Below are positions 12,296 to 24,186 of a stretch of DNA of 64,000 nt, in pieces. Position numbers and translations under genes: made by a program. The stretch lies in contig CM073323.1 of the NCBI GenBank assembly GCA_037043015.1, positions 21,604,758 through 21,668,757 of the forward strand, read 5' to 3'. This stretch comes from Bryum argenteum. Taxonomy: Eukaryota > Streptophyta > Bryopsida > Bryales > Bryaceae. Below the pieces are notes generated by a model. That model searched no databases. It had not been told where the DNA came from and saw only the letters and a program-made list of their open reading frames with translations. Within the stretch, counting starts at the first letter, position 1; the number at the start of each line of letters is the position of its first letter.

Positions 12296-12928
12296 CTACT
12301 GTCCGATGACATTGATCTTGACCTGTGCAATCACCTCGGGGTGCAGCTTGATCTCCACCGTGTACTGCCCTACCTCGCGAACCTCCGGCACTGTCACCTC
12401 GCGCTTGTCCACTTCCTGCTTCGTGTTCGCCCGGATGATGTCCACCACGTCCTGCGACGTCACGGACCCAAATATCTGCTTCCCTTGCCCACCCTTCTTG
12501 CGCCGAATCGTCAGCATGCCCGCGCTCTGGAGCGTCCGCGCCACCACTTCTGCCTGCGCCTTCACGGCCTTGCGCTCCTCCTCCTTCCGAAGCTCCTCGG
12601 CCCGGATGGCCTTCAGAATGTCGGGAGTCGCCAGGCGCGCCTTGCCCGTCGGGTGCAAGAAGTTGCGGAAGTAGCCCGTCTTCACGGCCAGCAATGCGCC
12701 CGTCTTGCCTAGGTACTGCACGTCCTCGGTGAGGATCACCTGCCGTCGCTTCTGCACGCGCTTGTCCGCCACCACGGACAATGGCTGGTAGCTCGTCGTG
12801 GGCGACGACGAGACGGACGAGGGTTTCGAAGTGGGTTGAGCAGCACGTAGGCCTTCGAAGGAGGGCAAGAGCGCGGGCGACGCCATGGAGTTCGCCATCG
12901 CCATTTCCAAATTGCGAGAGGAAAACAT
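12296..12928 (-). CDS. RPL9: Plastid 50S ribosomal protein bL9, copy 1
   Basis: Nuclear-encoded chloroplast large-subunit protein bL9. Intronless, 210 residues from ATG 12928; the in-frame ATG at 12904 (residue 9) matches the start of the other copy and could be the true start. A Ser/Pro/Ala-rich transit-like leader of about 50 residues precedes the mature protein, which begins near KRRQVILTEDVQYLGKTG and continues with the bL9 signature AVKTGYFRNFLHPTGKA. The C-terminal domain has QIFGSVTSQDVVDII and ends KLHPEVIAQVKINVIGQ. It is nearly identical to the copy at 16952-17560 in opposite orientation; differences concentrate in the leader (for example PTSKPSSVSSSPTT against PASKPSSSSPAPTT). Divergent from the DCC gene, 339 bp between start codons. 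Confidence 0.93.
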   Translation of the reverse strand: MFSSRNLEMAMANSMASPALLPSFEGLRAAQPTSKPSSVSSSPTTSYQPLSVVADKRVQKRRQVILTEDVQYLGKTGALLAVKTGYFRNFLHPTGKARLATPDILKAIRAEELRKEEERKAVKAQAEVVARTLQSAGMLTIRRKKGGQGKQIFGSVTSQDVVDIIRANTKQEVDKREVTVPEVREVGQYTVEIKLHPEVIAQVKINVIGQ

Positions 12929-13267
12929 TCCCCTACACTTTCACAAGGAAGAACTGGGTTTCGGATAAGGCGAGTGCCTCACTTGGATGAACTTCATCCC
13001 CTTTCTCTTCCGCCCTTCCCCCTCTGACGAACCTGCCAAAAAGGACAGTGACTTTCTATTGGAACCAAGCTCAGCCACGACTGTTGCTACAGTAGTGATT
13101 GAAACTACGAGGCAGAGACTCAACAGGAAAGTTGTCTGTAATAAATGCGTCAAACTCTCCCGATCCCTTGCTCAGGGTTTTACGAAATGGGATCCAAGAT
13201 AGAACTCAGGATTGAAGTGAACATCTGTTTGCCGCAGTTTCGTCGGAGTTTTAAGAATTAGGAAGCT

Positions 13268-15268
13268 ATGGCGTACTCGTTGCGATTACAGCAACAGTTT
13301 CTGGTGAGCCGTCTCATTACTCCCAGAGCGGCGCGATGCTACAGAAGACCGCTGCTCGTCGGTGCGTTTTCACGAATCGAGCCCGCGGCCGGTAATTCTT
13401 CAACAAAAGCTCTGGAGGTGAGCACCGACTTTTAATTGCAATCCACAATGTTCTCTGTTATTGAATTTGCGTCTCACTTCTGGCTTCTGAGATCAATCGC
13501 CGTTGCCAATTGATCGACTCGACAGATCTTGCGCCCCGTGCATCCCTAAATTTGATTGTACTAACCCGTTCTGAGATTGCAGATTGCGGCCACTGACATC
13601 CCTGGAGCCTTTGGAAGGTGAGCATCACGACATCGCAGTTGATAGGATTTTGCCCTTCAGAAAACATTTCTTTACGGTAATTGCTCAATCATCTGCCGCC
13701 AGAGTCAAAGCCGATAGCGCTTTCTTCCGTCATTCGAGCCGCTGCTACAGCACGATGTCCCGGGACGTGGAGGCTGATCCGGGTACAAAGAACAATGAAG
13801 ACTGGAAAATCAAAATGCTGTATGACGGCGACTGTCCCCTTTGCATGAGAGAGGTTTGTCCACCACTCGAAAACCTCTATGAAGCTATGAAGCTTCAAGT
13901 TTGACAGACGTCTTCCTTGTAACAGGTAAACATGTTGAGACAGCGGAATGAGAAGTACCGTGCTATCAAGTTCGTCGACATTTGTGCTGACGACTATTCC
14001 GCCGAAGATAATAACAACATCGACTTCGAGGAGGTAATTACCTGTTGGTACATTCCTCCGCTAATACCTTTGATTGTCATCACTCTGTACTAACACGTCT
14101 CATTTTAACGAGAAGTTTGAAGAGCACTCGCTCTGATTGTGTTGCTTTCTGATACCATTAAAGAGTTGTGATGAGTGCAGGCCATGGGTCGGATACATGC
14201 AATACGCGAAAACGGGGAAGTCTTGACGAATATTGCGGTACGAGCTCTTCTTCTTCGTGACCATATTCATTAAGGAAGGTCCCTAGTCACGAGTAGGACT
14301 CTTATCTTCTCGGAGGAACAGAAACATATATCTGAAGTGAATACATCTAGGCAATTTGAAAATTTCACTAGAATTGGACGCCTTCCAGTACATGATTCAT
14401 GTTAACTCGACCTGATTCATGAGTCGATTCTACCTGAATATGGAGAGTGTTCTACCTGAACCTGGAGTATTGAAGTTAACTCTACCTTTATGTGGACACT
14501 GGATTCAGCTCATCTTCTCCCAATTTTCATGGAGTGTGCTTGATCTATTGAGTTTACGCATTTGCAAATGGTCTTCTTCGAATTTCCTAGTTTCTGACAC
14601 AATGGTCTTCGCTTCTCATTTATGGCTTCTCTGTTTCTGGGTTGCGAAGGCTTTCAGAGCGCTGTATGAAGAAGTGGGATTAGGATGGGTGTATGCTATC
14701 ACTAACTACGAGCCGGTACGTTACACCTATTGCAATGTGTATTTGTTTCTGAAGAAACTACCACGTCAATGGATTTGGATGCTTTGGTTCGTAGGCTCAT
14801 GCTGATGAAGGTGTATCGTTGTTTGCTTTCAGATGGCAAGCATTTTGGACAGAGTGTACGAGTTCTGGGCCAAGTACCGTTTGCCCATCACAGGTGACGA
14901 GCTTTGAGTTCTGTTACCACTTTGCTAACTAATTTGGATCGTTGATCATTCTTTTAATCTGTGCTCATTGTCGTCTTGCAGGACGGCCGCCGTTGGCTGA
15001 AGTTCTTGAGAAGCGGCGGCAAAAGAAGGTATATTACAAAATGCATTCCACTTTACATTGGAAATTACACGTAATTTCATCAGCTTCTCTCAGATTCCTC
15101 GCATTGATGAAAACTACGCCAATAATTTCATTCTAGTCGTTTCGACAATTAATAAAATGGTTTGAGAATCATGGTAGATGACATAGAGGATGAGAGTTCA
15201 TATGATATTTTTTGTGTACAGTCTCAAATTGCTGAAGATTTCTTGTGTTTCAGAAGGACCCTGCTTGA
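13268..15268 (+). CDS. DCC-family (DUF393) thiol-disulfide oxidoreductase-like protein
   Basis: Predicted organellar protein of the DCC family, small redox-like proteins named for a D-x-x-C-x-x-C motif, here DGDCPLCMRE. The well-supported exons end at or span 13853, 13926-14033, 14181-14237, 14650-14715, 14833-14893, 14982-15028 and 15254-15268, all in phase. Conserved blocks are IKFVDICADDYS, GRIHAIRENGEV, FRALYEEVGLGWVYAITNYEP, VYEFWAKYRLPITGRPPLAEVL; the last exon encodes only KDPA. The 5' part is uncertain: an exon 13268-13391 with an Arg-rich transit-like sequence joins in phase to 13576, giving about 251 residues, but the acceptor is weak. ATG 13755 would give a 150-residue form without a transit peptide. 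The gene lies between the two inverted bL9 copies. Confidence 0.8.
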
Positions 15269-16951
15269 ATGTTAACTCTTTTGATGATTGGAGTTTTGTA
15301 GATGGAAGATGGGACGAGGAGTGCGGACGCAAGGTGCCGTGTGGATTGATCCTATCATTCAGTTTAGAGTTGAGATTGATGATGCATTTTATTCTTGTTT
15401 GGTAAAATTAGGAATTCAGACTTCCAAAGGGAGATCTAATGTAGACTATCATTCATCATGTGAAAAAGAGTTTTTTTTTTTTTAATAATGGTAGGTATTA
15501 CATTTGATAAGTAGATTACGAGGATGGGAATTACTCAACTAATCACGTGAAATGTGAACTTTAGTTGCTTATAAATCTCTAATTCTTATGCTGAGGTATC
15601 CATTTTTTGGATGATCAGATGATGTATAGATTGTTTTGTCGTTTTGTCGTTCCAATTGTTTATCCATTCATCAATAATATGTGAGAAAGGTTTGCAATGT
15701 GTATGGTTCAAGTTCGAATGATAATTTGTTATTGCAAATTAGTTCTATAGGTTCTTGAAAACTATAGTTTTGAAGAGGGCAGCCATTCTTAAACACTTAG
15801 TCAACTATTCTCAATTGTTCCCTCGGCCCTTTGCTTATTCAACTTATAGATTCTAACCTAGGTGGCGTGATGGCTTGGCCACACTAGGTTAAGAGCCTCT
15901 AGTCAAGCTAGCAGTCCAGCTTGGCCAATATGTAACGAAAACCTCATCCTATTATATTAGTCATTCTACAGTCAAGCTAGCAGTCCTGCTTGGCAAGTAT
16001 GTACCAAAAAACTCATTCTCTTGTATTAGCCTTTCCAAGACCAATTTAAGGCGTTTTTTAACAGGCATTTGGAATTGAATTGTATGTTATTTAGTTTATC
16101 ATGTTTGAATAAAAGGAGTTGATGGACCACAAAGTTGTGAGTTAGATTACTATGACTCCCAACACATAATTTTGTCTTTCGTTTTGTTTCGTATGAACTC
16201 AGTCAATTGTACGTGTGTATTGAGATAAAAATGCAATAATTAATGGAATGAAGTTGAGAGTTTGATTTTCTTACATGGCCTAGCATTTATGAAGTGCGAG
16301 CCTTGATGATGCACAAGTTTGGCTAGTGAAAAGTGATCAATGTTGCCTTTATATGAATTTACATCATCTATCATTGGATGCCAAACAATTTCAATTTGCA
16401 AATTAAATATCAAATAATCAGTAGAGTTTTATAAAAGAAAAATGTAATTGTTATGCATTTGACATCAACCTCTATCAATCTGATGTTAAGCTCAATTTTT
16501 CAAAACAACCTAAAGGCACTCATTTTGGCCCTCAAAGACTAAAATCCCCTTTTGTCCGCTCTTTTAAATGACCAAAATATAATAGTCAAAACTAACAATC
16601 TTATGAACACATTCACTTCTTGAACCTAAGATTTGATCACTTGAGTACATGAACCAATTTAGAAATCTTACATTTAAAACTCCGAAATCTAAAATCTTAG
16701 ATCAAACTTCTCAATCTTGTAAATTTAGGCTTCGAGTGACTCTGAAGGGTTTTGGGGTTAGGCGTTCAGGGGTTAAGGAATAGGGCAGATGACGAATGAA
16801 AATCATCCGAGCCTCATCCAAAGCCCTCTCTTCTCTCTCGCCTTATCCGAAACGATGGCTCTGCAATGGAATGCAGACGAGCCGGAATGGGGAAACACTT
16901 GGTTCTGTTCTGAAAGCCCTTGCAGGAATTTTCCGGTAGACAAATTTGGCG
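15269..16951. other. Intergenic between DCC gene and bL9 copy 2
   Basis: AT-rich, no gene recognised apart from the 5' leader of bL9 copy 2. It holds a two-copy tandem repeat at 15902-16038. The last ~150 bp share short stretches (CTCGCCTTATCCGAAAC) with the region upstream of bL9 copy 1, so the duplication includes part of the leader or promoter. Confidence 0.5.
15902..16038. repeat. Two-copy 69-bp tandem repeat
   Basis: The segment starting GTCAAGCTAGCAGTC is repeated once after 69 bp with scattered substitutions. It is non-coding. Confidence 0.7.
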
Positions 16952-17560
16952 ATGGCGATGGCGAACTCCATGGCGTCGCCCGCGCTCTTGCCCTCCTTCG
17001 AAGGCTTACGCGCAGCACAACCCGCTTCCAAGCCCTCATCCTCATCCCCGGCGCCCACGACGAGCTACCAGCCATTGTCCGTGGTGGCGGACAAGCGCGT
17101 GCAGAAGCGACGGCAGGTGATCCTCACCGAGGACGTGCAGTACCTAGGCAAGACGGGCGCATTGCTGGCCGTGAAGACGGGCTACTTCCGCAACTTCTTG
17201 CACCCGACGGGCAAGGCGCGCCTGGCGACTCCCGACATTCTGAAGGCCATCCGGGCCGAGGAGCTTCGGAAGGAGGAGGAGCGCAAGGCCGTGAAGGCGC
17301 AGGCAGAAGTGGTGGCGCGGACGCTCCAGAGCGCGGGCATGCTGACGATTCGGCGCAAGAAGGGTGGGCAAGGGAAGCAGATATTCGGGTCTGTGACGTC
17401 GCAGGACGTGGTGGACATCATCCGGGCGAACACGAAGCAGGAAGTGGACAAGCGCGAGGTGACAGTGCCGGAGGTTCGCGAGGTAGGGCAGTACACGGTG
17501 GAGATCAAGCTGCACCCCGAGGTGATTGCACAGGTCAAGATCAATGTCATCGGACAGTAG
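16952..17560 (+). CDS. RPL9: Plastid 50S ribosomal protein bL9, copy 2
   Basis: Second bL9 copy, intronless, 202 residues. The first ATG in frame is 16952 (MAMANSMASP); the frame extends upstream only through a TTG. From about residue 45 onward the protein is identical to copy 1 as far as I can read, and nucleotide differences are few (for example GGGTCTGTGACG against GGGTCCGTGACG). The TAG stop and the next ten bases are shared, after which the copies diverge. Low divergence together with opposite orientation suggests a recent inverted duplication or continuing gene conversion. Role as for copy 1. A 321-codon frame overlapping it on the same strand is a shifted-frame shadow produced by high GC. 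Confidence 0.93.
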   Translation: MAMANSMASPALLPSFEGLRAAQPASKPSSSSPAPTTSYQPLSVVADKRVQKRRQVILTEDVQYLGKTGALLAVKTGYFRNFLHPTGKARLATPDILKAIRAEELRKEEERKAVKAQAEVVARTLQSAGMLTIRRKKGGQGKQIFGSVTSQDVVDIIRANTKQEVDKREVTVPEVREVGQYTVEIKLHPEVIAQVKINVIGQ

Positions 17561-19042
17561 CCAATTTCCTTCCTCCTCTGCTTTTTAGGTTAGATTATCA
17601 TGCCGACTGTAGGAATCGAGAGTCTCTTGAGCAATTTTGTGCAATATTTTTCATGAATTTTGTATCAAAGCTATCACGTGACTGGCGCAGCCCTAGTTTA
17701 CGCAAGGGTCTTGAAGGTCGAGTTCGTCGTGTGGATTTGCATGACATCTTGTAAATGTGGAGACTCCCTTGCTCACTGTAGTACTTTGAGCATTATACCG
17801 TTCCTGCTTCCCATGCAATTTGTATCATAGCTATCAATGTGTCGCATACCCTAACTTCTTTGACGGAATTAAGGTTCAGTGAATGTATCAAACCATCTGC
17901 CTAGACTCAATTTTGAAACAGGACTATTCATTTCCACCACTCTAACCTAATCTCTTCCTTAGTAACCTCGGTACAGATTCCGACTGCGATTGAGTGCTGT
18001 CAAATGAGAATTGTTACCGCAAATAACCTCGATTGCGTGATGCCCAAGGCATCCCTTGTAGAATATTCTTAGGGCATACTCAATGGACTAGCTAAACGGC
18101 ACTTACTGTCTCACTCAGCTCCTTGTAGAGTATCCTTACATTCTCAATGGACTAGCTAAACGGCGTGCTAGAGAAATACTCCAACCCCACAAGATGTGGG
18201 TGGCCCATCACATCCGTGCTACCTACCCCTACCCCCTCCATATTGGAACCCAGAGTACTTATTAAAATGCTTTCTACATAGCTGCAACGCTTCATCATCT
18301 TTCTATCTTCATTATCTTCGACATCTTTCTAATGTATTCATCTTTTTAATTGGCTATCTTCTTTATTATTGTTCACCATCCTTCTCTTGTCTTCATCTTT
18401 TCAAATGTCGTTCTATTGTTTTCAATTCCCATAATATTAAAGTCGGACCCTTCATCTAAGTTGTTCCAAACAACAAAAACCTATCATGACTTTTAAGAAG
18501 CTTTGGGGATTGAGAGCATTCCCAACGGCTTGGCTACGACTAGCTAAATGAGCCATAGGGGGGTAGGTGAATGTAGCACCCCTTTGAATCCACACCCTTT
18601 TCTAACGGATTGATTAAAGAACCATGCTATGTTCTATATTCTCAATAGGTATGAAAGTTTCCTATATTACAAAGTGTGTGTGCAACATTTTACAAAGTTT
18701 AATTTCAACAATAATGTTTTTTTAACTCAAATTATCCTTTTCAAGTCCAAATAAGACTACATATATATGTTTTTTTTGGATTTTATTTTCAGGAATGCGT
18801 TTACAATATTTATAGTACCCAACTTCTCAAAAATCCAAGTTGAAAACTCTACTAATTTTATAAGGCAGCCTCCAAAAATTTCAAAAACAATCTTCACAAT
18901 GCTCAAAAGCACTTGGGAGACAAACTTTGGATCTCAAATGGTAGACATCCAACATTCAATTTTTGGGAGTAATTAAAAATAGTCATAATTAGGTACAAGA
19001 TCTTATGGTTGTAAACTTAGTGAAGGCAAAAAAAATAATCCA

Positions 19043-19410
19043 GATAGATAGATAGAAACTCCGGTCCCTTTCTAAGGGGCCGGCGTGAATGAAGTGTCCG
19101 TTCGTAATGCTAATATCCCGATGGCCACCAGACAAGGGGAAATTAGAACAATACTACTTCCCCCTCTCGAGGGTGGACGCTATAATTACGCTAGTTTCTA
19201 GCCTAGTTACTAGTGCCTTGAAGATACTTGACATAATATCCCCCCAAAAGGCTTTGAGGTACCCATACAACAAGGTCCAAAGACCCCCCACAATAGTTGG
19301 GTGGACTATAGTGGTGAGCACCACGCCGGCATGGGGAATAGAACCCACGACCTCCTCAAAAAAAATCCATTCTCATCCCCCACTGCATAGAGGTAGAAAC
19401 TCCCATTTTT
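19043..19410 (-). mobile_element. Candidate tRNA-derived SINE, copy 1
   Basis: Shares most of its length with 55135-55474. Read on the minus strand, it has a B-box-like GGGTTCTATTCCCC near its 5' end and ends in a simple TCTATC-type tail (AGATAGATAGATAG on the plus strand). These are SINE hallmarks. Its A box is less clear than in the other copy. Boundaries are approximate. Confidence 0.5.
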
Positions 19411-19754
19411 GAGGTTCCAAGCTCCCAAAACACACAAGAAGTCAATCATCCTTAATTAGCATTACGAGTGCTATAATCGGTATGATTATTTCGAGTGAGA
19501 TAGAAACACCAATAACTAATTTATTCTATTTTTTATTACAAATTATCAAAATTTGTGAATAGTGTAGAACAGAATGAACATGACTTGTGGATTATTATAA
19601 TTAGTTCCTGAAAGAGCCTAATTTTCTTGTAGGGAAATTGTGCATTATTGCTGAATATTTATAAAATCATCCATTGGGAAACAATCACAATATCATCACT
19701 AGTCTTTATGTATCCTTTTAATGTATTTCAGAAAACTATTTCTGATTTCAAAGT

Positions 19755-20342
19755 TTAACCCCTAAAGTTCCAAGAAAGCCAAAATGGTTGTTTGTGATTT
19801 TGGGCAGCCTAAATGAAGGTGTTATGATTAATATTCTTGTCTAAGATTTTCAGAGATGTTTCCTATACTAAAAGGTGTGTGTGTGTGAGAATTTTCAGAA
19901 CCAAATTTCAAAGTAAGAATTTTTCAACAAAACTTTTAGTTTTCAAGACCAAAAAAAGTAGTTTCGGCAGGTTCAAATTTATTCCTTCTATGAGATTATG
20001 AGATTCTTTTTAGAAATATGTATATAATAATACTACTACTCAGAGAATCCAGGTTCAAGCTCTTACCAATTTTTACAAGGGCAACCTCCAAAGTGTACAA
20101 GAACAAGAATCAACATTTGCAAACAAACTTGAGACATCAACTTTGAACGTTATGATCTTACAAATGGTAAAAATACAACCCCTGAAACTCAACATGGTCT
20201 TAGTGCAAGTAGCCATCTTAAAGATCTTACGGTTGAAAAAACAAAAAGAATAAAAAAATTCTGAATCATACCTCAATCTATTCAAAGTGGTCAAAAATGG
20301 ATTTTGAAGGCTCACAAGCACGCTTGGACCTTTAGGGATTAA
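19755..20342. mobile_element. TTAA-flanked element, subfamily 2, long copy
   Basis: Starts TTAACCCCTAAAGTTCC and ends GGACCTTTAGGGATTAA. The right half resembles the interiors at 31660-31928 and 54600-54858 (CTTTGAACGTTATGATCTTAC, AAGATCTTACGGTTG). At 588 bp it is longer than its relatives and may contain an insertion or be two fused copies. Confidence 0.5.
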
Positions 20343-20976
20343 AAACACAGGTTCACCTTTTCTTCTATTCATTAAATGGTGCAAAAACTTCAATCAAAGC
20401 AAGGCACTCATTTTGTGCAGAGTGCTGTAAAATTCTCTTTTCTAAATGTCAACAACTAAATGTCTCTAGTCAAACCTTATATCCTTCACAAATTAATTTT
20501 TTTATTGAGTCATTAGTGCAATTTCACTTATTAACAATATTCATTTTAAAGTATTAGAATCTCATAGTTAGTTGCCCATGATAATCTAACAATGATTTTC
20601 CAATATTACCATTTTGCAGGAAAAGTGTGGTAGTGCACATGAATCCAAAATATTTAGGGGTTGAAAGTCTCATACACAATCATAATTAGTGTGTATCATA
20701 ATTAGTGTAGAAAGCTAAATGGAAGCAATTTGGGTGATGGTCCTAGAGAGGAAGCACGTTTGATTGTTCCATGGCGCCGGCCTCCTTCCCTCGCTCCCTT
20801 GCTCGCGTCGTCCCAATGCAGACGTGATCGAGTGCGCCATCGGCCGACAAAAGGTACGTTCTATCAATCCCTCAGACCTCTCTTATTGCAAGATTCAAAT
20901 TAGGGCACAAGAAATGGGAATGTTAGAGAATCGGAGCTAAAAATTTCGTGACCGGCAGGAGGGGAGGATCGCAACA

Positions 20977-22318
20977 ATGGCCGCGATGCTGGCTCGACAA
21001 CGGAAGGGCCTCACAATCGCGACAGATTACCTCCTCGCACTCCGAAGGCGCACCACGCTCTCACCCTCATTGGCAGAGAATGGATTCTGCAACAATCCGG
21101 CCACACAGAGAGGGATCAGTGGCCTTGCAAAATGGGCAGGGGAGAGGCATCTGCAACAGCAACCGCAGGGATTGGCAATACTAGGACGCCGCAATTTCAA
21201 TCTCTCCTCACTCCGGGATCGGTTCAAGAGCGCAACAGGGAAGGTGGTGAATGGCGCGCCACCGCCGGCCCAGCTCAGCGTGTGGAAACCCGTGAACACG
21301 GCGAAGAAGACCGTGATCGGGTACCGGGAAGCCCTCGGCCTCCAAATGGAAGCATTCTGGAAGCGAAACTACCTCGTTGTCGTTGGCGCTGTAGGGTTTG
21401 GGGTTTGCTTGCTCTTGTGGCGCCTCATGTTCGGGATCGCCAGCACCTTTGTTAGTCTCTCGGAAGGCATGGCCAAGTTCGGGTTCCTTGCGCTTGCCGC
21501 TGCCATGGTCACCGTCGGGGTAGGGCTCGCTCCTCTCCTCCTTCCGTTCCATTTCATCAATTGCAAAACCCTAAACCCTAAGCTTGCTTGCAGGGGGTTT
21601 GGTTGAGGGCGAGATACGCTATCAATCCAGACGCAGTGTACCGAATGGCAATGCGAAAGCTCAACACATCAGCACCAGTCTTGGAAGTCATGGGAGCTCC
21701 ACTTACAGGAACCGAGCTTCGAGCTTATGTCATGTCTGGAGGCAATCTCCGAATCAAAAACTTCACACCTCGATTGAGCAACAAGCGTTGCTTCATCATC
21801 TTTCCGATCTCTGGTTCGGAGAGGAAGGGTCTTGTAAGCATCGAAGTGAAGAAGAAGAAAGGCCAGGTCTAGCCTCCATACCATCACCATCCTGAGTTAG
21901 TGTTCTGTATAGAAACTTTTATCGAGGGTGTTTTGTGTTTGTGTTGCAGTACGATTTCAAGTTGCTGGCAGTGGACATTCCAACAGCAGGAGCCGATCAC
22001 CGCGTTTACCTGGTGGGCGATGAGAAGGAGTACGAAGTAGGTGGAGGACTGATTTCCGTGCTTCGCGATCCGATCGTGAAGGCCATGGCTGCTCAGAAGG
22101 AGTTCGAGGATGTAGATGAGAAGGAAGAGCAGGAAGACTTGCAACGGCAGAGGGAAGAGCAAGAAGCGCAGGAACGAGAGAGGGTGGAAGCTTTGGAGCG
22201 AGAAGCTGCGGCTGCTGAACAACAAGCTGAGGATGAGGCTGCTGAGAAAGAGCTCCAGAAATCCCTGGAAGACGGTGAACGTTTGAAAGAGGAGGAGCCC
22301 AAGAAAGCCTTGAATTGA
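20977..22318 (+). CDS. Coa1/Tim21-like mitochondrial membrane protein
   Basis: Three exons, 20977-21519, 21594-21866 and 21950-22318, all joined in phase 0, give 394 residues. The N-terminus is Arg-rich and lacks acidic residues early, consistent with a mitochondrial presequence. A hydrophobic segment YLVVVGAVGFGVCLLLWRLM lies near residues 130-150, with a second, weaker one (FGFLALAAAMVTVG) at the end of exon 1. A soluble domain follows (YRMAMRKLNTSAPVLEVMGAPL...RCFIIFPISGSERKGLVSIEV), the part I relate to Coa1/Tim21-type inner-membrane assembly and import factors. The last ~70 residues are a Glu/Lys/Gln-rich coiled coil. The gene is conserved-looking and intact; its exact role is inferred from weak family resemblance. 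Intron 1 contains AAACCCTAAACCCTAA. Confidence 0.8.
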
Positions 22319-22990
22319 TCTAATATCATTCCACCCTCTCCTAACCAATAATTCCCAGCTTTTCCTTCAAACAATAAATGTCGGTGATGCTCTCATGTTG
22401 CAGGCGATGATGCTACTAGTGCTCGGAGCTTTCTTTTACTGCATGCTCGAACTTTTTCTTACCAGAATGTGCTCTTCTCCAGACGCATATCGAGTAGTGC
22501 TCTGATTGGCCATGTCAGGCATGAAGGTCTATCAGAAACTGCAGTCAGTGTGAGTGTAAACGTTTCCAAGATCGTATAGTGCACCGAGTAAGTAATCTTC
22601 ACTCTCTGTTCTCGGCCGACACAGAAGGTGCACGTAAGAGACTAGTAGAGTTTGAGACGGACCTCAATGTCGAAAAGACGAGCCTTTAGAAAAGCTTGAA
22701 TTTATTTTATACCACCCTCTTCTCTTAGAGGAACCGAGGATCATTTCCCAGCTGCAGGCGATACTGCTGCTCGAACTTTGTGCTCTTTTTCAGACAGATC
22801 TCGAGTGGTGCTCTGATTGTGCTGCCCTCCGTGGAAGTCTGTTGAGGGTCTATCAGAAACCGCAAGTGCTTGTAAAAGATTCCGTTATCGTTTTGAGTAA
22901 GCAACCTACAGTACTGTACAGTGTCTGTTTTCCGCTGACACAAAAGGTGCACATGTAAGAGATGAGAGTTTTAAGATGGATCTTAAGATT
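22319..22990. repeat. Diverged tandem duplication downstream of the Coa1/Tim21-like gene
   Basis: The region at about 22319-22660 is repeated in diverged form at about 22695-22990. Shared landmarks in the same order are TTGCAGGCGAT/CTGCAGGCGAT, TGCTCGAACTTT, GAGTAGTGCTCTGATTG/GAGTGGTGCTCTGATTG, GGTCTATCAGAAAC and GTGCACGTAAGAGA/GTGCACATGTAAGAGA. It probably duplicates the 3' UTR or terminator region. No protein is encoded. Confidence 0.6.
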
Positions 22991-23644
22991 GGACAGGTTG
23001 ATGAAAGGTCAGAATGGAAACCTTGGGCAAAAGATTGCATGGTCATAGATTTCATGACGATAGATTTCTTTCTTTATTTTACAAACATCATAACTTTGAA
23101 ATGTACGAACCAGTCTTCTGACCAATTAATCACAGGAGCACAATCCATCCACAAACTTTCAATACACACTCTGAATCTGCAGCTCAAAATTTGATGTTCC
23201 ATTAAGTTAGATTGTCGCGTTTTGAGTTCCTTCAGCATACTGGCAACTCTGCTTTCGAGAGATTAGTTTCTGAAACCTATTTGCTCAGCAGATGCTTAGC
23301 CTAACTGATTCATGAAATGATGTTTCTGATAGTTTTATCTCTTGATATTTACACTCAAAAGTATCAATGGTACTTTATCACAATACATACTAAAAATTAT
23401 GCCAACGAGAAAATACAAAATAAAGTAACCTCATCCATGTGTCAATCAGCTAAACGATGTTTATTCCAATTTCTCGACTTCATCTCTTTTCCAGCTTTCT
23501 GTACATGGTTTTTTCCGAACGTACTGTGAGGATGATATGAAGCCCTTGAAACAAAACAGTATTGGAAATCGAAAGCTCCACAACACACTTTTCTTCCATT
23601 TATTTAATACTTTCATTGATCCCCACTGGTTAGACCAACGTTGT

Positions 23645-23775
23645 CTTATCAAACAAAATTCCAATTAATTTATCGGAGACAATTTAGATGAGATGTACAT
23701 TTTGATATTGATGATGTCTTAGATGTATATCTCATCTAAATCATGTTTGACAAATGAATAGGAATTTTTGTCTAC
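23645..23775. mobile_element. Foldback MITE, copy 2
   Basis: Matches the element at 11139-11292 in its central inverted pair (TTTAGATGAGATGTACATTTTG and GATGTATATCTCATCTAAA) and in the outer TTATCAAACAAAATTCC/GGAATTTTTGTCTAC arms. Boundaries are approximate. Confidence 0.5.
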
Positions 23776-24011
23776 TCAGGCAACCCTGAGTAGAGCAAAG
23801 AAGATAGGGAAGATCTCCATCATCATGGCAGCAAAGAATGTGAGCCTCCACATGAGCTCCTACATGAGCTTCCACATCATTATAGCATTAGTAAAATATC
23901 GTGAAGTAATAAAACAAGATGGTAAATTGATGTGGTCGTCACAAAAATGCACTGATTCTTCCACCAATTTGTTGTTGTAGCACAAGACCAATCGTAGAAT
24001 CATACAAGTAA

Positions 24012-24186
24012 GGGACGCTTTACATGGGGAGTCCATGGGGAGTCAAGTTGAAGGAGGGCAAAAACTCCCTCAATGTCATTGGTTCATTACTTGTAGTTCA
24101 AAAAATCCACCAATCACGTTGAGAGAATTCCTGCTCTTCATTGGCCCCATGTACAATACAACTTGACTTCCCATGCAAAGCGGCCC
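24012..24186. mobile_element. Harbinger-like MITE with TAA target duplication
   Basis: 175 bp with ends GGGACGCTTTACATGGGGAG and, inverted, GGGCCGCTTTGCATGGGAAG. It is flanked by TAA at 24009-24011 and 24187-24189. A 3-bp TWA duplication with a GGG-start inverted repeat is the PIF/Harbinger pattern. It is related to the nested element at 1114-1268. Confidence 0.75.

Larger units (their letters stand above)
17561..20976. other. Intergenic, repeats only
   Basis: AT-rich DNA with no recognised gene until the leader of the next gene near 20770. It contains a duplicated CTCAATGGACTAGCTAAACGGC motif (near 18088 and 18143) typical of decayed MITEs, a candidate SINE (19043-19410) and a long TTAA-family element (19755-20342). 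Confidence 0.5.

Noticed and set aside
12111-12712. Plus-strand open frames of 157-187 codons over bL9 copy 1
   Set aside because: Mostly antisense of the bL9 coding region; identical antisense frames occur over copy 2. The first ~40 codons of one frame look protein-like but match nothing.
16789-17754. 321-codon plus-strand open frame
   Set aside because: It is a shifted-frame shadow of bL9 copy 2, with Gly/Arg/Ala-rich nonsense sequence and no family match.
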